Shown here one piece after another: positions 15,959-24,182 of a stretch of 64,000 bases of DNA. The position numbers were made by a program, and so were the translations under genes. Source of the DNA: RGIG1681 sp017467625 (GTDB taxonomy: Bacteria; Bacillota; Clostridia; Christensenellales; UBA1242); NCBI GenBank assembly GCA_017467625.1, contig JAFUSN010000002.1:1-64000 (forward strand), in the 5' to 3' direction. Positions within the stretch are counted from its first letter, which is position 1. Every line of letters begins with the position of its first letter. The notes beneath the pieces are model-generated. The model ran no database searches. It saw only the letters and a program-made list of their open reading frames with translations, and was not told where the DNA came from.

Positions 15959-17305
15959 TTATTTTCCTAAACAAAATTTATCAAAAATTTTATCAATAAT
16001 ATCTTCACTTGTTGTGTTTCCAGTGATTTCACCAACAGCAAGATAAGCTGCTTTAATTGAAATTGACACTAAATCAAGCGTGTCAACAGAAATGTTTGAA
16101 ATTGCATCTTGCAGTGCTTTTAAAGTTCTTTCAAGTGCATCTTTATGTCTTTCATTTGTGATTATAACGCTTGAACTTGACATTCCGTCAATTCTGGTTA
16201 GTTTTAAAATTTCGCTTTTAAGTTTTTCAATTCCAGCCCCCGTCACTGAACTAATTTCAATTTCATTTTCAAAATGTTTATTATTTTTTGAATCGAGGTC
16301 ACTTTTTGTTTTTACGACAATATGTTTAACTGATTTGATTTCGTTGTAAATTGATTCATCTTCAGTTGAAAAGTTTGAATTTGAATCAACCAAAAACAGA
16401 ACAAGATCAGCCTGTTTAATTAATTTTTTTGCTCGGTCTACGCCAATTTTTTCAACTTTATCGGCTGTTTCATGGATTCCTGCAGTGTCAATTAAATTTA
16501 TTTTTGTGTCGTCTAAAATAAATGTTTCTTCAATTGTATCCCTTGTTGTTCCGGCAACATCAGTTACAATTGCACGTTCTTTTTGAAGTAAGTTGTTTAA
16601 AAGACTTGATTTTCCAACATTTGGTTTTCCAATAATTAAAACATTTATTCCGTCTTTAATAAATTTTCCTGCAGAACTTGTTTTTAAAACTTCAGCAATT
16701 TTATCTTTAAGCGTGATAAGCCTGCTTTTTACATTTGATTTGGTGATATATTCAATTGTTTCTTCAGGATAGTCAAATGAAACTTCAATTTCTGATAAAA
16801 TATCCGTTAGTTCGCTTTGAGCAGAAAATGCAAGTTTACTTAAATTTCCAGTTAAAAGATTATATCCTGCACGAATTTCAGCGTCGCTTTCAGCATTAAT
16901 CATGTCCATCATACCTTCGGCAGAAGACAGAGTGGTTTTTCCATTTAAAAATGCACGCTTTGTAAATTCACCGTTTGTGGCAATTCTTGCACCTTTTAAA
17001 ATGCATTCATGCATAATGCCATTTGCAATTTGACTTCCGCCATGGCACTGAAATTCAACCATATCCTCGCCGGTATATGACTTTGGTCCTTTAAAAACAA
17101 CACACATTGCTTGTTCATTAAAGTTTTCGGTTTTAACAGTTCCAAGCACAAGTTTTCTTGGTTCAAAAGAAGAAGGATGTTTTTTTCCAGCAGAAAAAAT
17201 TTCATCGGCAATTGAAATTGAATTTTGTCCGGTGAGCCTTACAATTGAAATTGCGCCAGAAGTTGTTCCTGTTGAAACAGCCACGATTGTGCTTGATGTA
17301 TCCAT
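15959..17305 (-). CDS. mnmE: tRNA U34 modification GTPase
   Basis: MnmE (TrmE) binds formyl-THF and GTP and partners MnmG. 448 residues: N-terminal THF-binding dimerisation domain (1-118), helical domain, and an inserted G domain with G1 GKPNVGKSS (about 227), G2/G3 DVAGTTRD and DTAG, and G4-like TKSD. The C-terminal FCLGK carries the conserved catalytic cysteine. All key motifs are intact. The promoter lies only a few bases from the start codon, giving a near-leaderless mRNA. Confidence 0.96.
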   Translation of the reverse strand: MDTSSTIVAVSTGTTSGAISIVRLTGQNSISIADEIFSAGKKHPSSFEPRKLVLGTVKTENFNEQAMCVVFKGPKSYTGEDMVEFQCHGGSQIANGIMHECILKGARIATNGEFTKRAFLNGKTTLSSAEGMMDMINAESDAEIRAGYNLLTGNLSKLAFSAQSELTDILSEIEVSFDYPEETIEYITKSNVKSRLITLKDKIAEVLKTSSAGKFIKDGINVLIIGKPNVGKSSLLNNLLQKERAIVTDVAGTTRDTIEETFILDDTKINLIDTAGIHETADKVEKIGVDRAKKLIKQADLVLFLVDSNSNFSTEDESIYNEIKSVKHIVVKTKSDLDSKNNKHFENEIEISSVTGAGIEKLKSEILKLTRIDGMSSSSVIITNERHKDALERTLKALQDAISNISVDTLDLVSISIKAAYLAVGEITGNTTSEDIIDKIFDKFCLGK

Positions 17306-17313
17306 ACCTTAAG

Positions 17314-17341
17314 ATTATAGCACTTTTATTTATTTTTTCAA
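17314..17341 (-). promoter_or_regulatory. mnmE promoter
   Basis: Minus-strand TTGAAA (17336-17341), 16-base spacer, TATAAT (17314-17319). Predicted start falls 0-3 bases before the mnmE ATG. Confidence 0.65.
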
Positions 17342-17444
17342 TAAATTTTTTGTATAATGTCTTTTAAATTAAAAATTGACGGTAGATTAATCAACATTTA
17401 TAATGAAAACAAGTTTTAAAAATTTTTGAAACAGGAGATTTAAA

Positions 17445-17924
17445 ATGAAAAAAATAAATTATAAAGTGGTGTTTGGAAATAGATTTAATGCGGCTTTTTT
17501 TGATCAATATAACATTGCGCCCGTATTTGAAGATTTGTCAGAAATTCAAGATATGGTTGAAATTAAGTTTAAACCAATGAATCATGAAGTTGATGAACTC
17601 ACACAGAAGTATTTTGGTGAGCGCTTGGCTTTTGTGACAAGCGAAGCAAGAAAAGAAGAAATTTTGCACGAGTGCAAACAAAAAGCCTCAAGTGAAGTTA
17701 GAAGGCAGCATGACAATGCATTAAAAATGTTTTTTGATTCACTTGAAAGTTTTTCAGGAACAGCTTATGCATTAATTTCAGAACAGGGAGTAGGAAGAGA
17801 TGTTTTAGGGTGTGTTTTTGCAAATGAAGAACTCGCAAAAAAGTATCTTTCAATGCAAAGCGATCTCGTTGAAATGGGATATCAAATTATTACAGGGACT
17901 GTTCCACAAAAAGAAAAAATATAA
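17445..17924 (+). CDS. Hypothetical protein between mnmE and jag
   Basis: 159 residues, soluble, not recognised. A helical, charged central region (EARKEEILHECKQKASSEV) is followed by a segment with ALISEQGVGRDVLGCVFANEE. It is on the opposite strand to the flanking mnmE and jag genes and breaks the usual mnmE-jag junction. GGAG lies 8 bases before the ATG. Possibly lineage-specific. Confidence 0.75.
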   Translation: MKKINYKVVFGNRFNAAFFDQYNIAPVFEDLSEIQDMVEIKFKPMNHEVDELTQKYFGERLAFVTSEARKEEILHECKQKASSEVRRQHDNALKMFFDSLESFSGTAYALISEQGVGRDVLGCVFANEELAKKYLSMQSDLVEMGYQIITGTVPQKEKI

Positions 17925-17927
17925 AAA

Positions 17928-17950
17928 AAACACCCAAATGGGTGTTTTTT
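17928..17950. terminator. Bidirectional terminator
   Basis: ACACCCAAATGGGTGT stem with flanking A-run and T-run, between convergent genes. Confidence 0.85.
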
Positions 17951-18672
17951 TAATCTGCGTCAGTTCTATGTTCGGTTTTTGCTCTTGTGTCAGGAACTTC
18001 AGAAACTGAATCATCTTCAAAATAATCTTTTGTTTCATCATAATTCTTTGATTTTGTTATGTTGCTTTTAAGTTTAACAACAACATATCTGTTTGGCTCA
18101 TTGCCATATGATTCAGTTATAACTTTATCATGATCAGAAAGGGCAGAGTGAATGATTCTTCTTTCATATGAATTCATTGGTTCAAATTTAAATTCCTTGT
18201 GATCACGAATAACTTTTCCTGCAGTGCGTTTTGCAAGGTTTGTGAGAGTGTCTTGACGACGAACAACATAATTATTGCTGTCAACAGTAACTCTTTTTGA
18301 TTCTTCACGAGGCTTATCCTTGTTGTAAATTGCATTAACAACGGTTTGGAACTCCTCAATTGAATCGCCGTGCTTTCCAATAAAAATTGCTGCGTCAGCA
18401 CCTGTTACATTAACAAAGAAATCGTTTTCTCTTTCTTCAACATAAACTTCAAGATCAAGACCCATAAGCTTAATAATTTTTTCAACAAGTTCTTTAACAA
18501 TGGCTTCTTCTGGGCTAGTTGTGCTGAGAGAAAGTCTAACTTTTGCCTTATTGAAAAGACCAGCCTGCTCTAAAATTTCAATTTTAACATCATTTCTTGT
18601 TGCACCAAGTTTGTATAGTCCAATTTCAATTGCTTGGTCAACTGTTTTTCCTTGTGATTCAATACTTTTCAT
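17950..18672 (-). CDS. jag: Jag / KhpB RNA-binding protein
   Basis: 240 residues with the expected three domains: Jag_N (about 1-52; GKTVDQAIEIGLYKLG), a KH domain (about 75-155; the GKHGDSIEEFQTV loop is in place) and R3H (about 160-220; RHxxxH-like region around ERRIIHSALSDHDKV). It acts with the YidC insertase locus and binds RNA to influence cell elongation and envelope gene expression. It sits 3 bases downstream of yidC, as in most Bacillota. The C-terminal tail is acidic and variable. Confidence 0.92.
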   Translation of the reverse strand: MKSIESQGKTVDQAIEIGLYKLGATRNDVKIEILEQAGLFNKAKVRLSLSTTSPEEAIVKELVEKIIKLMGLDLEVYVEERENDFFVNVTGADAAIFIGKHGDSIEEFQTVVNAIYNKDKPREESKRVTVDSNNYVVRRQDTLTNLAKRTAGKVIRDHKEFKFEPMNSYERRIIHSALSDHDKVITESYGNEPNRYVVVKLKSNITKSKNYDETKDYFEDDSVSEVPDTRAKTEHRTDAD

Positions 18673-18675
18673 ATG

Positions 18676-19941
18676 CTACCCCTGTAATTTTCCTTTTCTA
18701 ATGAGTCTGTTTGCTTCTTTTTCAAGTTCTTCTTCAACTTCAAGTCTTTGTTTTTTGGTTAATGCATCAACAATTAAAGTTGTGAGTTCTCCAATAACAA
18801 TTGATGCTAAACTACTTGAAATAATGTAAATACCAAATCCTGAACCAGTTGTTAAAGTGAACATAATCATGATTGCAGGCAAAATAAACTTCATAAGTTT
18901 TAGGGTTCCACCATTCATTGGGTTTGCTCCCTTTGCAACTTGGTTGGCTTTTTTATTTTTAAGTTTTGTGTGAAGTTCACTGATCCATTGAGATAAAAAT
19001 GTTAATACACCAGCCATAATTGCTAAAATATAGTAACCATTTTGTGCTCTAATTGGAACATTTTCTGGATTTGTTGAACTGAAAACTAAACCGTGAATAT
19101 TTGAATAACTACGTTCGGAAATGTTTTCTTTAACATACCATTCATACCCACCACTTTTTGCATTGTTTACAAATCCTGCATAATCTGGTAACGGCCTAGT
19201 GTTTGCATCTGCAACCCAAATGTTATCAATCCAAAGCCAGCTTTCTTTTACTTCATTCCACTTTGCCTTTGCAGTTTTTGCAAGAGTTAAATTAAGCTCT
19301 GCTGAAACTGTTTCATTTAAATACTTATATAATGCTTGACCCTCAGTTACAATTTGATTGTTTTTAGCATATTCTTCTGTGGTTGTGTTAACACCTTCTT
19401 TTTCAACATATTGTTTTGCGTTATAGTATGCCTTGTCCCAAGCCTTAAACGCTTCAAGTGATTCAATTGATGAATCAAATTCTTTTGCCTTATTGTAAGT
19501 TTGTTCATAGCAAGCTGTTTCAATTTGTTCATATTGGTTAATTTGTTCGTAAGCTGAAACTTTTCTAAGTGAACTATAAAGAGTGAAGAATATAACCATT
19601 GTTAAAATCATATTAACAAGTGTAACAATACATCCAAGCCCAGTGTTTACGCCTTCGCGTTTATAAAGCGCATTTGTTTGTGCGCGAAGTGTTTGTTGAT
19701 CAGCCCCATATTTTTTTTGAAGTTTTGAAATTTGTGGGGAATATTTTTGTTGAACAAGAGTTTGTTTTTTTGTTGTAAATTTTACCATAAAGTCAAGTGG
19801 GGAAGTGATTACTTTTACAAGCAAAGTAAACAAAAGTATTGTCCAGCCAAAGTTTAAAGCGTTTCCATGAATCCAATTGATTATAATTGTCCAGAGATCA
19901 TGAGGAGCGCTAACTGCGGATATCCACGAAAAAATGTTCAT
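18676..19941 (-). CDS. yidC: Membrane protein insertase YidC/OxaA with large external loop
   Basis: 421 residues from ATG 19941 (GGAGAA upstream). The core Oxa1 helices are recognisable: TM1 at about 32-54 with the following cytoplasmic hairpin (TTKKQTLVQQKYSPQISKLQ), TM2 at about 102-126, then an extracytoplasmic insertion of about 180 residues (127-305), then TM3-TM5 (305-395) and a basic tail. Most Bacillota YidC proteins are around 260 residues and lack this insertion. No lipobox was seen. It inserts small and multispanning membrane proteins, and is in operon with yidD, rnpA and jag. Confidence 0.92.
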   Translation of the reverse strand: MNIFSWISAVSAPHDLWTIIINWIHGNALNFGWTILLFTLLVKVITSPLDFMVKFTTKKQTLVQQKYSPQISKLQKKYGADQQTLRAQTNALYKREGVNTGLGCIVTLVNMILTMVIFFTLYSSLRKVSAYEQINQYEQIETACYEQTYNKAKEFDSSIESLEAFKAWDKAYYNAKQYVEKEGVNTTTEEYAKNNQIVTEGQALYKYLNETVSAELNLTLAKTAKAKWNEVKESWLWIDNIWVADANTRPLPDYAGFVNNAKSGGYEWYVKENISERSYSNIHGLVFSSTNPENVPIRAQNGYYILAIMAGVLTFLSQWISELHTKLKNKKANQVAKGANPMNGGTLKLMKFILPAIMIMFTLTTGSGFGIYIISSSLASIVIGELTTLIVDALTKKQRLEVEEELEKEANRLIRKGKLQG

Positions 19942-19953
19942 GAACAATTCTCC

Positions 19954-20229
19954 TTACATAAAATATTTATATTTCTTTTTGGGATTAAGCGGAACTTCGT
20001 CGGTTCCACCAATCGCCTTTGAATGACATTTTGAAAGTCGTTTAACTGTCAAACCAAATCCTTTAAAAAAACCCCACTCAGCAAATGCCTGACCTGCATA
20101 AATTGAGCAGGTTGGAGAAAATTTGCATGCGTGGGGAATAAATGGTGAGATGCAAAATTTAAATATTGCAATGAAAAACAATGCAATGAATTTTGGTATG
20201 CTGATTAAAAATTTAAAAAACTTTTTCAT
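19954..20229 (-). CDS. yidD: Membrane protein insertion efficiency factor
   Basis: 91 residues of the YidD family. It has an N-terminal amphipathic/hydrophobic segment, then the signature KFSPTCSIYAGQAFAEWG and a C-terminal RLSKCHSKAIGGTDEVP with three conserved cysteines. It is thought to help YidC-mediated insertion at the cytoplasmic face. The ATG overlaps the TGA of rnpA, giving tight coupling. Confidence 0.93.
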   Translation of the reverse strand: MKKFFKFLISIPKFIALFFIAIFKFCISPFIPHACKFSPTCSIYAGQAFAEWGFFKGFGLTVKRLSKCHSKAIGGTDEVPLNPKKKYKYFM

Positions 20230-20564
20230 GCTCTAATTCCTGCTTTTAAGGTTGCGTTTGCAAATTCTTTTTCAAGACCAGCAAAACTTTCCTCAATTAT
20301 GTTTTCCTTTGCAACAACGATAATGTTGTAATTTTGTTTAAGATTTGGCAAGTGCCTGTAAACGATTTCACGAAGTCTGCGCCTAACCAGATTACGAATG
20401 TGCGCTTTGCCAATTTTTTTTGTTACAGCAAAGCCAACTTTAATATCTTTGGTTTTGGAAGTAGTAAAATAAATGCAAATATGTTTTTCATTTATTTTTT
20501 CACCCTTTTTGTAAACATAGTTATATTGGTAGCGCTTTTTTAATCTGTTTTCTTTTTTAAGCAT
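20226..20564 (-). CDS. rnpA: Ribonuclease P protein component
   Basis: 112 residues. The protein subunit of RNase P that matures tRNA 5' ends with the RNA subunit. The basic RNR motif AHIRNLVRRRLREI is intact, and the N-terminus LKKENRLKKRYQYNYVYKKG is typical. It lies between rpmH and yidD on the minus strand. It is the only gene read in this window that ends in TGA, which forms ATGA with yidD. Confidence 0.95.
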   Translation of the reverse strand: MLKKENRLKKRYQYNYVYKKGEKINEKHICIYFTTSKTKDIKVGFAVTKKIGKAHIRNLVRRRLREIVYRHLPNLKQNYNIIVVAKENIIEESFAGLEKEFANATLKAGIRA

Positions 20565-20581
20565 TTTTGCCTCGCTAGCAA

Positions 20582-20719
20582 TTATTTTCTAATAAGTTCT
20601 TTACGACCCTTGTTTCTTCTACGAGCCAAAACATTTCTGCCGCCCTTGGTTCTCATTCTTTCTCTGAAACCATGAACTTTGTTTTTGTGATTCTTTTTTG
20701 GTTGATAAGTTCTTTTCAT
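20582..20719 (-). CDS. rpmH: 50S ribosomal protein L34
   Basis: 45 residues, MKRTYQPKKNHKNKVHGF continuing with RERMRTKGGRNVLARRRNKG, the universally conserved L34 pattern. AGGAG lies 8 bases before the ATG. The stop is 18 bases before rnpA, the usual rpmH-rnpA arrangement. A consensus promoter sits upstream. Confidence 0.97.
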   Translation of the reverse strand: MKRTYQPKKNHKNKVHGFRERMRTKGGRNVLARRRNKGRKELIRK

Positions 20720-20781
20720 AATTGTCTCCTTTATTGTTTAGCACACACGAAAAATTTTCGCGCAAGCGGATTTACCTTGCC

Positions 20782-20811
20782 ATTATAAACAAAACTTACC
20801 TCATTTGTCAA
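20782..20811 (-). promoter_or_regulatory. rpmH-rnpA promoter
   Basis: Minus-strand TTGACA (20806-20811), 18-base spacer, TATAAT (20782-20787). Leader of about 55 bases before rpmH. Confidence 0.8.
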
Positions 20812-20837
20812 GAACAAACTTAGTTGTAATTAAAAAA

Positions 20838-20856
20838 GCCAAGCGTTAAGCTTGAC
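20838..20856 (-). terminator. Terminator downstream of dnaN-linked membrane gene
   Basis: GTCAAGC / GCTTGGC stem followed on the minus strand by TTTTTTA. It contains the stop codon of the membrane-protein gene, and separates the dnaA unit from the rpmH unit. Confidence 0.75.
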
Positions 20857-21532
20857 TTTCTTTTTCTTTTTTTACTTTTTTGTTTAGCTTAATTGCCAAA
20901 CATGAATTGATAAATTCCTTATTGCCTTTCAGTGAAAGATAATATAAAACAGTCATAAGGGTTGCTGCAATGATCATTGCTCCAAGTTCTGTTACAAATG
21001 CAAGTGCACTTGTCATATACCACTTTGGTGCAAAAATCACTTTTGCAAGGGTTAAAACAAATTCAATTAAACTGCAACTTCCAAATGCGTAGAAAAATAC
21101 AGTTGTGGTTATAAATTTTTTGGTTGATTTAAGACGATTTTTGTCGTCTTTTTGTACGTTGTAGAACACTGAAAGGGCAATTGTGCTTGCCATAAAACCA
21201 ATGTAGAGCATCATCACGCCCACTGCCCAGAGATTTGCGTGCAAATTGAAAAAGTAGTAGACATTTGTGAAAATGAAAAACGCAACATAAAACATAATTC
21301 TGAGCCATTTTGGAAGTTCGGCGTTTAAAATTGATGTAGCGAAAAATCCTAAAATGTAAAGCACAAGCGAAACAGCAATTAAAATGTATGCAACTAAGTA
21401 GTTGAAATTTTCATTAACTGAAATGCTTGTTACTTTAAATAGATTTAGCGTTAACAATGTTAAATAGGCTGCTGTTAGTGTTAAAACACCAATTAGTGTT
21501 ATATTACAAGCAAGGTCTTTTTTGAAATTCAT
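20846..21532 (-). CDS. Polytopic membrane protein of unknown function
   Basis: 228 residues with about seven hydrophobic helices (starts near 12, 44, 78, 103, 140, 165, 183) and a lysine-rich C-terminus. No family recognised. It directly follows dnaN with an 11-base spacer and the same strand, so it is likely cotranscribed with dnaA-dnaN. The small S4/RNA-binding gene often found after dnaN is absent here. Confidence 0.75.
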   Translation of the reverse strand: MNFKKDLACNITLIGVLTLTAAYLTLLTLNLFKVTSISVNENFNYLVAYILIAVSLVLYILGFFATSILNAELPKWLRIMFYVAFFIFTNVYYFFNLHANLWAVGVMMLYIGFMASTIALSVFYNVQKDDKNRLKSTKKFITTTVFFYAFGSCSLIEFVLTLAKVIFAPKWYMTSALAFVTELGAMIIAATLMTVLYYLSLKGNKEFINSCLAIKLNKKVKKEKESQA

Positions 21533-21543
21533 AAATTTTCCTC

Positions 21544-22647
21544 TTATTCAACAATTCTTACAGGTAAAATCAAATATAAATACTTGTCATTTTCTGCAGA
21601 GCAGATTGTGCATGGTGCAATTTGAGATGTGAAGTTAAGTTTGATAAATTCATCATCAATCGTGTGCATGCAGTCGCTGAGATAGCGTGCATTAAATGCA
21701 ATTGTGAGTTCTTTTCCTTCTAAAGATATGGTGATGTTTTCAGTGACATTACCGATGTTCGATGCGGAGGTGAGTGTTAAAACTCTGTCACGAATATCAA
21801 ATTTAACAAGGTTGTTTTTATCCATTCTTGCAAGAAGGCTTGCTCTTTCCAATCCATCTTCAAGTTGAGCTTTGCTTACAACAAGAGTGGTGGTTGAGGT
21901 TGATGGAATAACTTGACGATAGTTAATAAATTCACCATCAATAAGTCTTGTCATAATTTTTGTTTTGCCATCGGTTAAATAAATGTGGTTTTGACCAATC
22001 AAAACATCAATTGTTTCGTCAGTTGATTCTAAGAGTTTTGAAATTTCAGCCAAACTTCTTGCAGGAATTATGAATGATGTTTTTGAAGTAGTGCATGTTG
22101 CAGGAACTTTAACCATTGCCAAACGATAGCCATCAAGCGCAACGGCTGTTACAGTTCCGTTGTCAATTTCAAAAAGGCAACCTTTTAAAATTGGTCTTGC
22201 ATCATCAACAGCAACAGAGAAAATTGTTTTATCAATAAGTTCTTTGAAATCACTTGTTTTCAAAGTGAGTGTTTCAGGTGAAGAAATTGGTTTAATTACT
22301 GGAAATTCTTCAGCACTTAATGCCTGAAGGTATCCTTCTGAATCAGTATATTTAATTTTGAGTGAATTTTTATCGGTGAGAGAAAGTTCAATTTGCTCAT
22401 TTGAAAGTTTCTTCACAAAGTCTGCAAAAAATTTTCCAGGAACAACAGCATCACCAGGAACTTTTACATCTGCATCAATTGTTTTTTCAATTGAAATTTC
22501 AAGGTCAGTTGCAGAAAGGGTGAGCTTATCTTCACTTGCATGAAGTTTAATTCCTTCCAAAATTGGGTTTGTTGTTCTAACTGCAGTTGCACGAATAACT
22601 TTTAAAACTGCATCACTTAAATCTAATCCATCACAAATAAGTTTCAT
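21544..22647 (-). CDS. dnaN: DNA polymerase III beta subunit (sliding clamp)
   Basis: 367 residues with three clamp-fold repeats (about 1-120, 130-245, 247-367). Segments typical of the family include RTTNPILEGIKLHA, VPGKFFADFVKKL, and ALDGYRLAMVKV in the middle, with the C-terminal end YLILPVRIVE. The ring-shaped clamp tethers polymerase. It is 11 bases downstream of dnaA on the same strand. GGAG precedes the ATG. Confidence 0.96.
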   Translation of the reverse strand: MKLICDGLDLSDAVLKVIRATAVRTTNPILEGIKLHASEDKLTLSATDLEISIEKTIDADVKVPGDAVVPGKFFADFVKKLSNEQIELSLTDKNSLKIKYTDSEGYLQALSAEEFPVIKPISSPETLTLKTSDFKELIDKTIFSVAVDDARPILKGCLFEIDNGTVTAVALDGYRLAMVKVPATCTTSKTSFIIPARSLAEISKLLESTDETIDVLIGQNHIYLTDGKTKIMTRLIDGEFINYRQVIPSTSTTTLVVSKAQLEDGLERASLLARMDKNNLVKFDIRDRVLTLTSASNIGNVTENITISLEGKELTIAFNARYLSDCMHTIDDEFIKLNFTSQIAPCTICSAENDKYLYLILPVRIVE

Positions 22648-22658
22648 ATTTTTCTCCT

Positions 22659-24041
22659 TTATTTTCCTTCAACCATTTGACGAATGTCATTTATTTGAAT
22701 TTCTAATTTTTTAGACTTTTTCATGTCATCAGCAACTTTATTTTTTGCATATATTACTGTGGCGTGATCTTTTCCAAAAATATTTCCAACTGCTTCAAGT
22801 GGAATGTTTATCATTTCAGTGATTAAATACATTGCAATTTGCCTTGCTTCAGCAATTTCTTTTGTTCTTTTTCTTGCTAAAATATCTTCTTTTTTAATGT
22901 TGAAGAATTTGCAAACCGTGTCAATGATTTTTGTTGCATCAACTGTTTCCGTTTCGGCTTTTGCAATGTTTTTAAGAGCTTCACGAGCTGAGTCAATTGT
23001 TACAACATCTTCTTTAAGCAAACTTGAATAAAAAACTGTTCTTGATAAAAAGCCTTCCATTTCACGAATATTTGTTGTTGCAACATCTGCAATATATTCA
23101 ATAACTTCTCTTGAAACATTGTAGCGTTCAATTTGAGCTTTTTTGTTTAAAATTGCAATTCTTGTTTCAATGTCTGGAACGCCAATGTCTGCAAGCATAC
23201 CCCATTCAAAGCGTGAGCGAAGCCTTTCTTCTAAAGGATTGAGTTCCTTTGGTTGTTTATCAGAAGTTATTACAATTTGTTTTCCATTTTGATAAAGATC
23301 ATTAAACAAATTAAAAAATTGTTCTTGAACAGCAGGTTTTTTGATGAGCGCTTGAATGTCATCAATAATCAAAACATCGGCTTTGCTGTAAACCTCACGG
23401 AATTTTGCAGTGGTGTTATTTTGAAGCGCAGAAATAAAATCGTTTGTGAATTTGTCAGTTGTTACATAAACAACTTGAAGATTTGGATTGTTTTCTGCTA
23501 AATAGTTTCCAATGGCATGAAGAAGGTGAGTTTTTCCAAGACCTGAACCACCATAAATGAAAAGTGGATTAATTTTTGTGCTTGGAGCTTCTGCAACGGC
23601 TTTTGCTGCGGCACATGCAAATTGGTTACTTCCACCAACAATAAAATTTTCAAAAGTGTATTTTGGATTAAATCTAAATGAAGGAATAGCATCAGCTTGG
23701 GCTGGTTGTTCACTTGCATAAACCCTTTCAGTTGGTTCTTGCTTTGCAGATTCTTCTTCAAGATCGTCCTTAACCAAAATTTCAAGTTTGTTTATTGCGC
23801 TATAAACTTTATTTGCAGAGTCAATGATTATGTTTTTGAAGTTTTTTGTTAAAAATTCTTTTGCCCTGTCAGTTTGAGTTGCAATAACCAGCACATTTTC
23901 CTTGATGTCAACAATTTCAAGACCTTTAATCCAAACATCATAGGAGAGAACAGAAGTGCGTTTTGCAATTTCTTCAAGTGTCCCTTGCCAAATTTCATTA
24001 ATGTTTATGCTTGAAGATGAAATGAAATCAGTGTTTTCCAA
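22659..24041 (-). CDS. dnaA: Chromosomal replication initiator
   Basis: 460 residues with all four domains: N-terminal helicase-interaction domain, variable linker (around 90-125), AAA+ domain with Walker A GGSGLGKTHLL, Walker B VLIIDDIQ, sensor motifs, and DNA-binding domain IV with the DnaA signature around GNIFGKDHATVIYAKNKV. Translation starts at TTG 24041, 8 bases after AGGAGG, and no ATG fits. The dnaA-dnaN pair runs on the same strand as rpmH, opposite to the Bacillus arrangement. Confidence 0.96.
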   Translation of the reverse strand: MENTDFISSSSININEIWQGTLEEIAKRTSVLSYDVWIKGLEIVDIKENVLVIATQTDRAKEFLTKNFKNIIIDSANKVYSAINKLEILVKDDLEEESAKQEPTERVYASEQPAQADAIPSFRFNPKYTFENFIVGGSNQFACAAAKAVAEAPSTKINPLFIYGGSGLGKTHLLHAIGNYLAENNPNLQVVYVTTDKFTNDFISALQNNTTAKFREVYSKADVLIIDDIQALIKKPAVQEQFFNLFNDLYQNGKQIVITSDKQPKELNPLEERLRSRFEWGMLADIGVPDIETRIAILNKKAQIERYNVSREVIEYIADVATTNIREMEGFLSRTVFYSSLLKEDVVTIDSAREALKNIAKAETETVDATKIIDTVCKFFNIKKEDILARKRTKEIAEARQIAMYLITEMINIPLEAVGNIFGKDHATVIYAKNKVADDMKKSKKLEIQINDIRQMVEGK

Positions 24042-24071
24042 AGTTTCCTCCTATACTCATTACTAAATCTA

Positions 24072-24100
24072 ATTATATTTATAATTTGTTTAAAAAGCAA
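24072..24100 (-). promoter_or_regulatory. dnaA promoter
   Basis: Minus-strand TTGCTT (24095-24100), 17-base spacer, TATAAT (24072-24077). Transcript leader about 25 bases with AGGAGG. Confidence 0.65.
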
Positions 24101-24117
24101 CAAGTTTATGTTGGTTT

Positions 24118-24151
24118 AAAGATTTTTAATCTTTCAATTGTTAGACAATTG
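24118..24151. repeat. Two back-to-back 7-3-7 inverted repeats
   Basis: AAAGATT-TTT-AATCTTT (24118-24134) is followed with no gap by CAATTGT-TAG-ACAATTG (24135-24151), in the dnaA-recF spacer. They may be protein-binding sites, or part of an origin-region element. No DnaA box of the TTATNCACA type is present. Confidence 0.6.
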
Positions 24152-24170
24152 TCACAAAAAAAAGTATAAT
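24141..24170 (+). promoter_or_regulatory. Candidate recF promoter
   Basis: TTAGAC (24141-24146), 18-base spacer, perfect TATAAT (24165-24170), leaving only about 6 bases of leader before the recF ATG. The -35 lies within the second inverted repeat. Confidence 0.5.
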
Positions 24171-24182
24171 AAACCTGTAATT

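Noticed and set aside
24042..24182. oriC with DnaA boxes
   Set aside because: No TTATNCACA-like sequence is present; the region is AT-rich but that alone is not enough to call an origin.
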